A stretch of 31,852 bases of DNA from an uncultured bacterium. Lineage in GTDB: Bacteria; Actinomycetota; Actinomycetes; S36-B12. Positions 24,547-31,393 of this stretch are shown one piece after another. Where the stretch lies: contig CAITYI010000011.1 of the NCBI GenBank assembly GCA_903896585.1, positions 1-31,852 of the forward strand, read 5' to 3'. Both the position numbers and the translations under genes were made by a program. The notes below the pieces were generated by a model. It did not search any database, was not told the origin of the DNA, and saw only the letters and a list, made by a program, of their open reading frames with translations. Positions within the stretch are counted from its first letter, which is position 1; every line of letters starts with the position of its first letter.

Positions 24547-25878
24547 CTACGCGCTGAGTCGCGTGAGGACGGAGTTACCTGCGTTGTGTCCGGCCAAAGA
24601 AGCAGTCGGCATGCCCGGGTAACCGAGATAATCCCCAGCCAAATGAATAGTGTCGGTAGGGCTCTTGCGCAAAACGCGAGCCGATGACCGGCTACCCGGA
24701 GACCAGTACGGCACTGCCTGTGGCCAGCGCTGAAACACATGCGACTCGAAGATGTCAGTCGAGCACCCCAGAACCTCAGCCACTTCGGGCACCCAGGTGG
24801 CGATGAGCTCCTCATCGGTGGCATCCATCAAGTGGCGCGCAGTATTTCCCCCTGCGTAGAACGACAACGATCCACCCGGGCGCCGGTCAGGACCTTTCCT
24901 CATGACCGACACCGGGTTAAAGATCGCTTCTAAGCGACGTCCCGGTGTCGTGATGAATGAGTAGTCGTCCCAGACCTGCGGTCCGGACTCGTTGGTGAAG
25001 ATGCCCCCACACAGGAAGGACCCATACTTCACCGCCGCAAGCGCATCGATGTACTCGGGTGGCATGCCGCTGAGTAACTCACGTGCCGCAAAAGCCTGTG
25101 TCGCGACGACCGCTTGCTTAGCTCTCACGGTGACGCTCCGCCCCTCCAGTTCGTACTCGACGTGGACGATCCCGTTCTCGGAGCGAAGACTCCGGACGAT
25201 GGCCTCCGTCTGTACCGCGACGTTCGATCCCAGAGCGGCAGCGGTGGCATGTATGACACTCTCGCTCCCACCTGTGGGGAATGTCAGGTCGTCGATGTGA
25301 CTTCCCTTGCCCATTGAGAGGTAAAAGTATGCCGTGCCATGAGCACCTGATATCTCGTCCAGCTCCGCCGATGTCCAACTACGTGAGAGTGCGTCGACGA
25401 TCGAGCGAGCGTCGCCGGACACACCGAACACGTCAGCCGCAGAACGTGAGTCGAGTAGATCCGTGTACGCGCGTCCCTCGGTCCCCTTCTTGTGCATACG
25501 TTTAGAATCACGGCCAAGTCGCAAACTGAACCTCGCCAGCGAAGCCCGTGCCGAGACGGGCATCGGAGCCTTGACCATCAGATCGAAAGGCGAGTTCGCG
25601 CGCAGTTTCCGACCCTTAATATCCAGAATCGCCTTGCCAGTCAAGTGATTGAGGTCAACACCGGGGAGATGGGCAAGTTCGGCAAGCGGACCTTCAGGAG
25701 CAACAAACATGGCACCAAGGTTTACCCAGTAATCGCCCCTGCTCTGGGATTGCACCCGCCCGCCCAACCGGTCACTCCCTTCCAGAACCACGACGGAGTG
25801 CTCACGAAGCCGATAGGCCGCAGTGAGACCAGCGATGCCTCCACCTATGACCACGCATTCGACGTCAATCTCACTCAC
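24547..25878 (-). CDS. Flavin-containing amine oxidase
   Basis: This is a 443-residue protein from a GTG at 25878 with TTGGAG 6 bp upstream; a TTG at 25890 in frame is the alternative. The N-terminal FAD site is V-I-G-G-G-I-A-G-L-T-A-A-Y-R-L, followed by S-D-R-L-G-G-R-V, and the C-terminal flavin contact reads H-L-A-G-D-Y-L-G-Y-P-G-M. This is the monoamine oxidase/NAD-independent amine oxidase architecture. It converts an amine to an imine or aldehyde, releasing H2O2. It heads an operon with the aldehyde dehydrogenase and MaoC hydratase. The leader carries a tandem repeat and a cluster dyad. Confidence 0.88.
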   Translation of the reverse strand: MSEIDVECVVIGGGIAGLTAAYRLREHSVVVLEGSDRLGGRVQSQSRGDYWVNLGAMFVAPEGPLAELAHLPGVDLNHLTGKAILDIKGRKLRANSPFDLMVKAPMPVSARASLARFSLRLGRDSKRMHKKGTEGRAYTDLLDSRSAADVFGVSGDARSIVDALSRSWTSAELDEISGAHGTAYFYLSMGKGSHIDDLTFPTGGSESVIHATAAALGSNVAVQTEAIVRSLRSENGIVHVEYELEGRSVTVRAKQAVVATQAFAARELLSGMPPEYIDALAAVKYGSFLCGGIFTNESGPQVWDDYSFITTPGRRLEAIFNPVSVMRKGPDRRPGGSLSFYAGGNTARHLMDATDEELIATWVPEVAEVLGCSTDIFESHVFQRWPQAVPYWSPGSRSSARVLRKSPTDTIHLAGDYLGYPGMPTASLAGHNAGNSVLTRLSA

Positions 25879-25909
25879 ATATCGCTCCAAGGTTGTGTTG
25901 ACACATTAA

Positions 25910-25941
25910 TATTGGCAGTCTTCATTATTGTCAGTCTTCGC
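25910..25941. repeat. Two 16-bp tandem repeats in the amine oxidase leader
   Basis: TATTGGCAGTCTTCAT (25910-25925) and TATTGTCAGTCTTCGC (25926-25941) are adjacent and differ at three positions. Confidence 0.75.
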
Positions 25942-25970
25942 CAAGACCGTGTTGTCCGCAGATCAGTATG

Positions 25971-25983
25971 CCCGAGTGGGGGA
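25971..25983. promoter_or_regulatory. Cluster dyad site 8 (CCCG-AG-TGGGGGA)
   Basis: CCCGAGTGGG at 25971-25980 followed by GGA, 93 bp upstream of the amine oxidase start and close to the right end of the cluster. Confidence 0.5.
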
Positions 25984-26025
25984 TGCCGGAAACTGGATCG
26001 AGAATGTCTAGTAGGGAGGACAGAC

Positions 26026-26427
26026 TCAAGAATCCCGAAATGGCATCAGAGTTGCCGTTCTTGGCTCGAAGGCCGCCGCTGTCGGAAGAGCCCGCACATA
26101 ATCGGAATCGACAATGCAGTATTCGGCCGCGGTTCCGTATCTACTTCCTTTGGCTGCGAGCATTAGCCACACGCGTTCACCAATGCGAGTCGGATCAACA
26201 CCATCACCGACTGCGTCTATCACTCCGGCACCGTCATGATGCGGAATCTGAAATTCATTGATCACCGAAGCCACCGCACCGGCACGACTCTTGACGTCTG
26301 TCGGGTTGATTCCGGAAAAAGCAATCTTCACTCTCACCTGCCCGGCACCAGGGTTTGGGGTTTCAACATCACCGAGAATGAACACCTCGGAGGCAGGTCC
26401 GTGCTTTTCGTATCTCGCAGTGAACAT
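26026..26427 (-). pseudogene. Truncated QOR gene, copy 2
   Basis: The first ~120 of 133 codons closely match the intact QOR gene at 441-1403 (same G-I-N-P-T-D-V-K-S-R and H-H-D-G-A-G-V blocks). After that the similarity stops and an unrelated tail of about a dozen residues reaches a stop. The NADPH-binding Rossmann domain is missing, so it cannot be a working reductase. The start lies 9 bp after the hepT stop, the same spacing as for copy 1. Confidence 0.85.
26065..26427 (-). repeat. Long direct repeat, copy 2
   Basis: Partner of 1041-1403, same orientation, constant offset 25024. It marks the right edge of the interval that holds the catabolic cluster. Confidence 0.85.
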
Positions 26428-26436
26428 AAAGATTCC

Positions 26437-26793
26437 TCAATTCTCATTTAGGAAATCACGAGCAGCAGCAAATTCCGAATCGAAGAGCACTCTCCACTTT
26501 AGGACTGAAATGCTCAACGTGTTCCATGTGACTTCGCGATCGATTTCATCGTATTGATGAATTACCCAATTTCGATTCGCCACGGCAGCTGCCCACGCTA
26601 CGGATTTCGGTGGCTCAATTCCTTTCTGGGTCATGCGCCGCGCAAGCTCAACAATTTTCATCATGAGGGAGTCACCCGCTTCCTGAAGCAACGGGTCAGC
26701 AAGATATTAAGCCTTTCCCGATGCAACGATCTCGGACGCGAGATCCAACCAATCCTGCAAGTGCATCAGTTCTTTAGCAAGCCGTCGATCCAT
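26437..26793 (-). pseudogene. hepT: HepT-family HEPN toxin gene interrupted by an in-frame TAA
   Basis: Reading from an ATG at 26793, which overlaps the mntA stop as TGATG, gives 28 codons of typical HepT N-terminus (M-D-R-R-L-A-K-E-L). A TAA follows at 26709-26707, then the rest of the protein in the same frame. The HEPN active-site motif RX4HXY is intact after the stop (R74, H79, Y81 in R-N-W-V-I-H-Q-Y). HepT is an RNase toxin controlled by MntA, which AMPylates the Tyr of this motif. An ATG at 26691 could reinitiate an 84-residue product lacking the first helices. Most likely the toxin is inactive. Confidence 0.8.
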
Positions 26794-27266
26794 CACAAAA
26801 GTACTGCTTCGCGACGAATATCAGAGTCCAACTCCGGCTTAAGTGCACCATAGGTAATGACGTCGACTTCACGGCCTAAGACCTCTCCTAAGAGATTACG
26901 AAATTCCACGAGATCTCGGATCTGGGCCCCGCGCGGTGGTTGAACCAGGAAATCCACGTCAGATTCTTTATGAGCCGTTCCTCGAGCAACTGATCCAAAT
27001 ACGGCAATATCGCTGAATCCCAGTGCGTGAGCAACTTCCTTCACAATGGGAGAGGCAACATTCATTGCTTCCTGGGAGTTGAGTTCTTCAATGCGGTGTG
27101 AACTCTTTAGTAATTGACTGACAGCGGGTTGACTAATACCCATGGAGTCAGCCACTGATTGCTGGGTATTACCCAGTGCGATCAGAGCCCTAATGGCAAC
27201 CGCCCTGCGCAATCGAGCCACGGACTCTGCCTCTTTAGCGGCTTCAGCGCAACCCAATAGGCTCAT
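26793..27266 (-). CDS. mntA: MntA-type minimal nucleotidyltransferase antitoxin with N-terminal HTH
   Basis: This is a 157-residue protein. The N-terminal helix-turn-helix spans about 29-54 (N-T-Q-Q-S-V-A-D-S-M-G-I-S-Q-P-A-V-S-Q-L-L). The MNT domain carries the GSX10DXD motif: G91-S92 and D103-V-D105. In studied pairs MntA transfers AMP to the HepT tyrosine and neutralises it. The fused HTH suggests that it also represses its own promoter. A TATAAG element lies about 11 nt before the ATG with no Shine-Dalgarno, again suggesting a very short leader. Confidence 0.85.
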   Translation of the reverse strand: MSLLGCAEAAKEAESVARLRRAVAIRALIALGNTQQSVADSMGISQPAVSQLLKSSHRIEELNSQEAMNVASPIVKEVAHALGFSDIAVFGSVARGTAHKESDVDFLVQPPRGAQIRDLVEFRNLLGEVLGREVDVITYGALKPELDSDIRREAVLL

Positions 27267-27363
27267 AAGTCCATCTTATACTTTAGGTGCTTGGCCATAG
27301 ATCCGACCACCGTCGATCGAAGGGTGCACCCATGAATGGGTGTGCTCACCTTTGCGTTATTTC

Positions 27364-27402
27364 GCCTCTGTAGCTCAGTGGTAGAGCAACCGTCTTGTAA
27401 AA
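27364..27402 (+). pseudogene. 5'-half tRNA-Thr fragment
   Basis: The acceptor 5' strand, D-arm and anticodon loop (CTTGTAA) match the intact tRNA-Thr at 30667 with one mismatch up to the TTGTAA. After this the anticodon stem no longer pairs and no T-arm or 3' acceptor strand follows. It cannot make a tRNA. Confidence 0.85.
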
Positions 27403-27959
27403 GATGTGTCTAGCCTTTACTTCATAGGTGCCAGAGTGCGTGGCGTCACTTCCCCTCAGAGAGACAACATTTCACTCTGCCCTTATCAGAGCTACTTCAC
27501 GGGCATAAGGGTGAAATAAACGGAGGATTCAGAAGTCTGGCTGTTGCTCCAAGAGTTTGGCGCATTTCCCTTCAGGCAAGGTCCGGCATGGTTCGCAACT
27601 GACGGGTGACAGTTTCAGCGACCATCACATCAGTGAATTCCACCCCCCGTTGAGACTAAAGCGAGATCAGAACCACCGTGTCACAAGCACGTCCACCAGC
27701 CAACACAACATAACGCTGGGCTATTGCGTTCAACTTTCGACCGTAAGCGTCATCATCAGAACGAAGAGTCATGATGTGCCGCGCTGCGGGTACAGCGAAC
27801 GGTGCAAGTACTCGCCATGGGAGCAAATCATGAATGACATCAAGCACGAAAGAAACGGGCGATATCTGTGAAAGGCGACTCAGGGCGAAGCGGCAACCTC
27901 GAAGGAGACACTGGCAGTGGTGAGAGGCTTGCCCGAACTTGAAGTGGCCGGCGCATCTG
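27403..27959. other. Stretch without a convincing gene
   Basis: Frames here give only short or low-quality translations. A plus-strand frame at 27557-27871 has no recognisable family pattern or ribosome binding site. Frames running in from the repeat gene on the other side lose the repeat and look random. I see nothing I can name; it may be decayed sequence next to the tRNA fragment. Confidence 0.5.
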
Positions 27960-28002
27960 AGGCAGTCCCCCTTCCACCCCGGTCCGATCAGCGGTACTGC
28001 CT
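27960..28002 (-). terminator. Stem-loop after the PGRS-like gene
   Basis: AGGCAGT (27960-27966) pairs with ACTGCCT (27996-28002) around a 29-nt apical segment, 11 bp after the stop at 28014. There is no T-tract; it may be a terminator or a processing structure. Confidence 0.4.
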
Positions 28003-28013
28003 GATTCGATGAC

Positions 28014-29159
28014 CTAGCCGTCGGTTCCATCGCCACCGGTGCCGCCGTTACCAGCATTGCCCGCGACTGATCCGCCGGTGCCTCCGTTACCGCCAGCCCC
28101 AACACCACCGTCACCACCGTCACCACCGATACCGCCACTACCGCCACTACCGCCAAGACCACCACTGCCCGTGAGTTGTCCGGTGTCACCACCGTTACCG
28201 CCACTACCGCCAAGACCTGCAAGTCCAGAACTGGAACTCGATCCGCCGTTGCCGCCGTTGCCGCCGTTGCCGCCGTTGCCGCCGTTGCCGCCGTTGCCGC
28301 TGGTGCCGCAGGCGCCGCTGGTGCAAGTTCCGCCCACGTCTTGGCTTCCGGCACCACCGTTACCACCGTTACCACCGTTACCACCGTTACCACCATGTCC
28401 ACTGAATAACCCGGCGGCGCCACCGTTACCACCGTTACCCCCATGGACGGAGGCGCTTGCGTCATTGCGGACGAGCGGTGAAGGTGCGGAAGTTCCAGCG
28501 TCGCCGTTACCACCGTTACCACCATGACCACCATGGCCCACGAGTAATCCGCCGTTGCCGCCGTTGCCACCGTTGCCACCGACGCTACCGTTACCGCCGT
28601 TACCCCCAGCACCGATGCGTCCTGCTCGACCACCATCGCCACCGTTGCAGGTGTCCTGGGAGCAATTTTCGGCGCCATCGCCACCCTCACCTGCGCGGCC
28701 GCCGTACCAACCTGCATCACCACCGTCACCACCGTTAGCGCCGTTACCGCCGTTACCACGGAGGATTCCAGCGTCGCCACCGTCACACACCTGACCGAGA
28801 GTGCAGGTAGCCTCGCTAAAGGAGAATCCGTTACCGATCAGCAATCCGGCGTCCGGTTGCTCGGCGGTGCCATCGCGAAAAAGAATATTGATGCAATCGT
28901 CGGATTGCTCACGAATTTGCTCGATAACGTTATTCACGCCTCGTTCGCGTGCCGAACCAGGTTTTTTCCGAGACTTCACCAGTGGCGCCGCCAAGTTCAT
29001 GGCTTTGTTCACGCATGCTGACTCCTGAGTAGCGGATAACGCCCTCGAAGTTGAAGGAGTAGTGGCACTGGCAGCCGTAGGTACTCCTGCAAGTGCAGCG
29101 CTTACGAGCGCGGAGGCTCCCAGGGCTGCGGTGATTCCGCGGGTGCGATGCGACGTCAT
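28014..29159 (-). CDS. Secreted glycine/asparagine-rich repeat protein, PGRS-like
   Basis: This is a 381-residue protein from the ATG at 29159 with GGGAGAGG 7 bp upstream. Residues 1-32 form a signal peptide (R-x-R, hydrophobic Ala/Leu core, A-S-A cleavage). About 90 residues follow with paired Cys (A-C-V-N-K, D-D-C-I-N, E-A-T-C, G-Q-V-C), then a C-terminal region of about 250 residues made of G-G-N and G-G-x triplets. This is punctuated by A-G-L-x-x-G-x-G-G-type units and by Cys pairs (N-C-S-Q-D-T-C; G-T-C-T-S-G-A-C-G). The repeat resembles the PGRS domain of mycobacterial PE_PGRS proteins, but there is no PE domain. Such Gly-rich arrays may form polyglycine-II sheets. It probably acts outside the cell; function unknown. 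Confidence 0.82.
   Translation of the reverse strand: MTSHRTRGITAALGASALVSAALAGVPTAASATTPSTSRALSATQESACVNKAMNLAAPLVKSRKKPGSARERGVNNVIEQIREQSDDCINILFRDGTAEQPDAGLLIGNGFSFSEATCTLGQVCDGGDAGILRGNGGNGANGGDGGDAGWYGGRAGEGGDGAENCSQDTCNGGDGGRAGRIGAGGNGGNGSVGGNGGNGGNGGLLVGHGGHGGNGGNGDAGTSAPSPLVRNDASASVHGGNGGNGGAAGLFSGHGGNGGNGGNGGNGGAGSQDVGGTCTSGACGTSGNGGNGGNGGNGGNGGNGGSSSSSGLAGLGGSGGNGGDTGQLTGSGGLGGSGGSGGIGGDGGDGGVGAGGNGGTGGSVAGNAGNGGTGGDGTDG
28243..28296. repeat. Six perfect 9-bp tandem repeats (CCGCCGTTG)
   Basis: Each unit encodes Gly-Gly-Asn-type triplets with GGC codons inside the PGRS-like gene. Copy number changes keep the frame. Confidence 0.95.
28354..28389. repeat. Four perfect 9-bp tandem repeats (CCACCGTTA)
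   Basis: The same peptide repeat as the block at 28243 but with GGT codons, showing that the two blocks expanded separately. Confidence 0.95.
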
Positions 29160-29253
29160 AGATGGCCTCTCCCGATTGAACTTCTTGAATGCGCTTCTCA
29201 AACCATTAAGTTAAGGGTAACAACGAAACACCAACCCCAAGAACGGAGGAGGC

Positions 29254-30504
29254 GTGGAGCTGGACCCGCTGGGTGACATTGTTTCCCAACAGTACGAGCA
29301 GTGGATGTACCCCGCGCCAATCTTTGATATCCCGACCTGGTTACAAAGCAATTGGCAGTGGTTCGATCCCAGTCATTCCTATCCGCTTTTTTGGCCTGAC
29401 CGTGACTACCAACACCGTGGCTATCAACATGGTCTGGAAATCTTGGTGGCTGGGTGCGGCACAAATCAGGCCGCGGTAATCGCCTACACAAACCCAATGG
29501 CTCGCGTGGTTGCAATCGATGTCAGCGATGCCTCCCTGGCACACCACCGACATTTGGCTACAACCCATAACCTCGAGAATCTGGAACTCCACCGACTACC
29601 AATCGAACGGGCTGGGGAACTTGGTCGGGACTTCGATCTCATCATCTCCACGGGCGTCTTGCACCACATGGCAGATCCTGACGAAGGGTTGCGTGCCCTT
29701 GCCGCATGTTTGAGGACTGATGGCGTCCTCGCCGTGATGCTGTACGCCACATATGGTCGCCTTGGTGTGCAGATGATGCAGTCAACATTTCGGGACATGG
29801 GCTTAGCTCAAGATGAACCCTCCATCGCATTGGTTCGGGATGCAATTGCTCAACTTGATCCGGGTCACCCACTTGCGACCTACCTCAACATCGCTTCCGA
29901 TCTTGCCGATGACGCTGGATTGGTCGATACCTTTTTGCACGGTCGCGAACGAACTTTCACGATTGATGAATGTCAGGAACTCGTGGCGTCAGCCGGCTTA
30001 GTTTTTCAAGACATTTTCTTGAAAGCGCCATATTACGCACCGCGGAACGCTACGAGCGCATTCCTTGCATCCGTTGCTGATCTCCCGAAAGATCAGCAAT
30101 GGTCGATCATGGAAAGACTCAACCCGCACAATGCATGTCACTATTTTCTGGCATGTCACCCTGAGCGCCCTGCGAGTTCATTTACTATCGATTTTTCATC
30201 CAATCGTGTCAACGAATACATGCCATCACTGCGGCACGCATGTCGCCTAGAGCACCACATGATCCACCGATATAACTGGGAACTACATCTGGATCCCGTT
30301 CAAGTGGCCTTGGTGTCCCGCGCAGATGGTCACACAGCCATTTCATCAATTGTCCAGACCGTGTTCAAAGATGCACAGTTCCCGCATCTTGATGAAACTC
30401 AACTTTTCGCCATTGCGATCGATACATTTCAAATGCTCTGGCAGTTGGATTTCCTGGCCATGGGCATCAGACCAACAGATCCAACAACAACCCGACGAAC
30501 GTGA
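29254..30504 (+). CDS. Class I SAM-dependent methyltransferase
   Basis: This 416-residue protein starts at a GTG preceded by GGAGGAGG. Motif I is E-I-L-V-A-G-C-G-T-N-Q-A-A at 62-74, then V-V-A-I-D-V-S (about 86-92), and F-D-L-I-I-S-T-G-V-L-H-H-M with D-P-D-E-G-L-R typical of the Methyltransf_25/12 clan. A second half of about 200 residues has no motif I recognise and may bind the substrate. Substrate unknown. The gene is divergent from the PGRS-like gene with a 94-bp gap, so the two promoters are back to back. Confidence 0.85.
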   Translation: MELDPLGDIVSQQYEQWMYPAPIFDIPTWLQSNWQWFDPSHSYPLFWPDRDYQHRGYQHGLEILVAGCGTNQAAVIAYTNPMARVVAIDVSDASLAHHRHLATTHNLENLELHRLPIERAGELGRDFDLIISTGVLHHMADPDEGLRALAACLRTDGVLAVMLYATYGRLGVQMMQSTFRDMGLAQDEPSIALVRDAIAQLDPGHPLATYLNIASDLADDAGLVDTFLHGRERTFTIDECQELVASAGLVFQDIFLKAPYYAPRNATSAFLASVADLPKDQQWSIMERLNPHNACHYFLACHPERPASSFTIDFSSNRVNEYMPSLRHACRLEHHMIHRYNWELHLDPVQVALVSRADGHTAISSIVQTVFKDAQFPHLDETQLFAIAIDTFQMLWQLDFLAMGIRPTDPTTTRRT

Positions 30505-30643
30505 CAGTGAAGAGATAGCCCGAGTTCGCTTTACCCGCCCAGCCAATCAGGCCTCAGCCCAACCGCCGCACCTCCCTTATCGACTTTTAGTAGTCCCCAG
30601 ACCGAAATACCATGGCGCACAGACGCCCAGTAATGTTGTGTTC

Positions 30644-30664
30644 GTTCTTGAGCTTGCTCAGAAC
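30644..30664 (+). terminator. Hairpin between the methyltransferase gene and tRNA-Thr
   Basis: GTTCT-T-GAGC pairs with GCTC-AGAAC with one bulged T and a very short loop. It ends 2 bp before the tRNA. It could end the methyltransferase transcript. Confidence 0.35.
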
Positions 30665-30666
30665 AA

Positions 30667-30741
30667 GCCTCTGTAGCTCAGTGGTAGAGCAACCGCCTTG
30701 TAAGCGGTAGGTCGTCAGTTCAATCCTGACCGGAGGCTCCA
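30667..30741 (+). tRNA. tRNA-Thr (anticodon TGT), CCA encoded
   Basis: The complete cloverleaf is visible. Acceptor GCCTCTG (30667-30673) pairs with CGGAGGC (30731-30737) with one G-T. The D-arm is GCTC/GAGC, the anticodon arm ACCGC-CTTGTAA-GCGGT, and the T-arm GTCAG-TTCAATC-CTGAC. The discriminator is T and CCA follows at 30739-30741. The anticodon TGT reads ACN threonine codons, mainly ACA. Confidence 0.97.
30692..30739 (+). repeat. 48-bp direct repeat, left copy (tRNA 3' half)
   Basis: It matches 31394-31441 with a single mismatch (30699 T versus 31401 G). The repeat starts at the anticodon stem and runs through the tRNA 3' end, the layout left by tRNA-targeting integrative elements. Confidence 0.9.
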
Positions 30742-30754
30742 CTAAGTCTCTTAG

Positions 30755-31060
30755 CTATACCGAGGCGAGCTTCAGGCGAGTGACTCGGCGAAGGTCCACC
30801 TGCTTTCGCGCCTGCCAAAGATCGTGCGCATCCTGCATGGCCAGCCAACTCTCCGGGGAACGCCCAAGTGACTTGGAAAGACGGAGTGCCATCTCGGGTG
30901 TAACTCGGCTTATGCCGGAAAGGATCCGACTCAGGGTCGAGGCAGCGACATCTAGTTTCTGGGCCAGTTCCCTGCCGCTAACCCCGAATGGTTCGAGGTA
31001 GACCGCAGCGATGAACTCACCGGGGTGGGGCGGGTTATGCATGGGCTTAAGTTCAGTCAT
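30755..31060 (-). CDS. higA: HigA-type antitoxin (XRE HTH)
   Basis: This 101-residue protein has the HigA/VapI pattern: P-P-H-P-G-E-F-I near the start, the helix-turn-helix G-R-E-L-A-Q-K-L-D-V-A-A-S-T-L-S-R-I-L (about 29-47), and R-L-S-K-S-L-G-R-S-P-E-S-W-L. It binds and neutralises HigB and represses the operon. Its ATG overlaps the higB stop by one base (TGATG), so translation is coupled. It ends 13 bp from the tRNA. Confidence 0.93.
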   Translation of the reverse strand: MTELKPMHNPPHPGEFIAAVYLEPFGVSGRELAQKLDVAASTLSRILSGISRVTPEMALRLSKSLGRSPESWLAMQDAHDLWQARKQVDLRRVTRLKLASV

Positions 31061-31338
31061 CAGTGGTAGTCCTCATAATCCAAGACATACGCATTTCCGT
31101 CACGAAATTCGAATGTCAATCTCCAATTTCCGCTGACGGTGATTGACCACCGCCCAACGTTTCCACCCTTCAGGGGGTGGAGCCGGTAGCCCGGGAGATC
31201 CATGTCCGCAATCTCCTGAGCTGTGTCAAGAGCAGCCAACTGGATACGAAGCCGCCGAGCATGAGACGGCTGCACCCCAGATGCCTTTCCTGATTCAAAC
31301 AAAGTGCGCAAGCCTTTGTGCTTAAAGGACTTGATCAC
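31060..31338 (-). CDS. higB: HigB-type mRNA interferase toxin (RelE/ParE superfamily)
   Basis: This is a 92-residue protein from a GTG at 31338 (I-K-S-F-K-H-K-G-L, the usual HigB start); an ATG at 31356 adds six residues and would overlap the operator. Conserved features are D-L-P-G-Y-R-L-H-P-L-K-G, W-S-I-T-V-S-G-N-W-R-L-T-F and the C-terminal L-D-Y-E-D-Y-H. HigB toxins cleave mRNA on the ribosome. TACACT lies 6 nt before the GTG, indicating a leaderless transcript. The toxin gene comes first, as is typical for higBA. Confidence 0.93.
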   Translation of the reverse strand: MIKSFKHKGLRTLFESGKASGVQPSHARRLRIQLAALDTAQEIADMDLPGYRLHPLKGGNVGRWSITVSGNWRLTFEFRDGNAYVLDYEDYH

Positions 31339-31354
31339 TAGCTGAGTGTACCAC

Positions 31355-31371
31355 ATTGCGCAACACGCAAT
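31355..31371. promoter_or_regulatory. Inverted repeat upstream of higBA, probable HigA operator
   Basis: ATTGCG (31355-31360) and CGCAAT (31366-31371) are inverted around CAACA, just upstream of the TACACT -10 element. Confidence 0.6.
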
Positions 31372-31393
31372 TCAATAACGGTTGAGTGGACCT

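Noticed and set aside
27557..27871. A 104-codon plus-strand frame
   Set aside because: No family similarity that I can see, no clear ribosome binding site, and composition unlike the neighbours.
28243..28389. Possible CRISPR array
   Set aside because: The repeats are 9 bp, contiguous and without spacers; no cas genes are present.
27656..28786. A 376-codon minus-strand frame rich in Val, Ala and Thr
   Set aside because: It is an out-of-frame reading of the GGN repeat DNA of the gene at 28014-29159, which has the signal peptide and ribosome binding site.
28039..28794. Plus-strand Pro/Leu-rich open frames opposite the repeat gene
   Set aside because: They are antisense readings of 9-bp repeats, with no ribosome binding site or family pattern.
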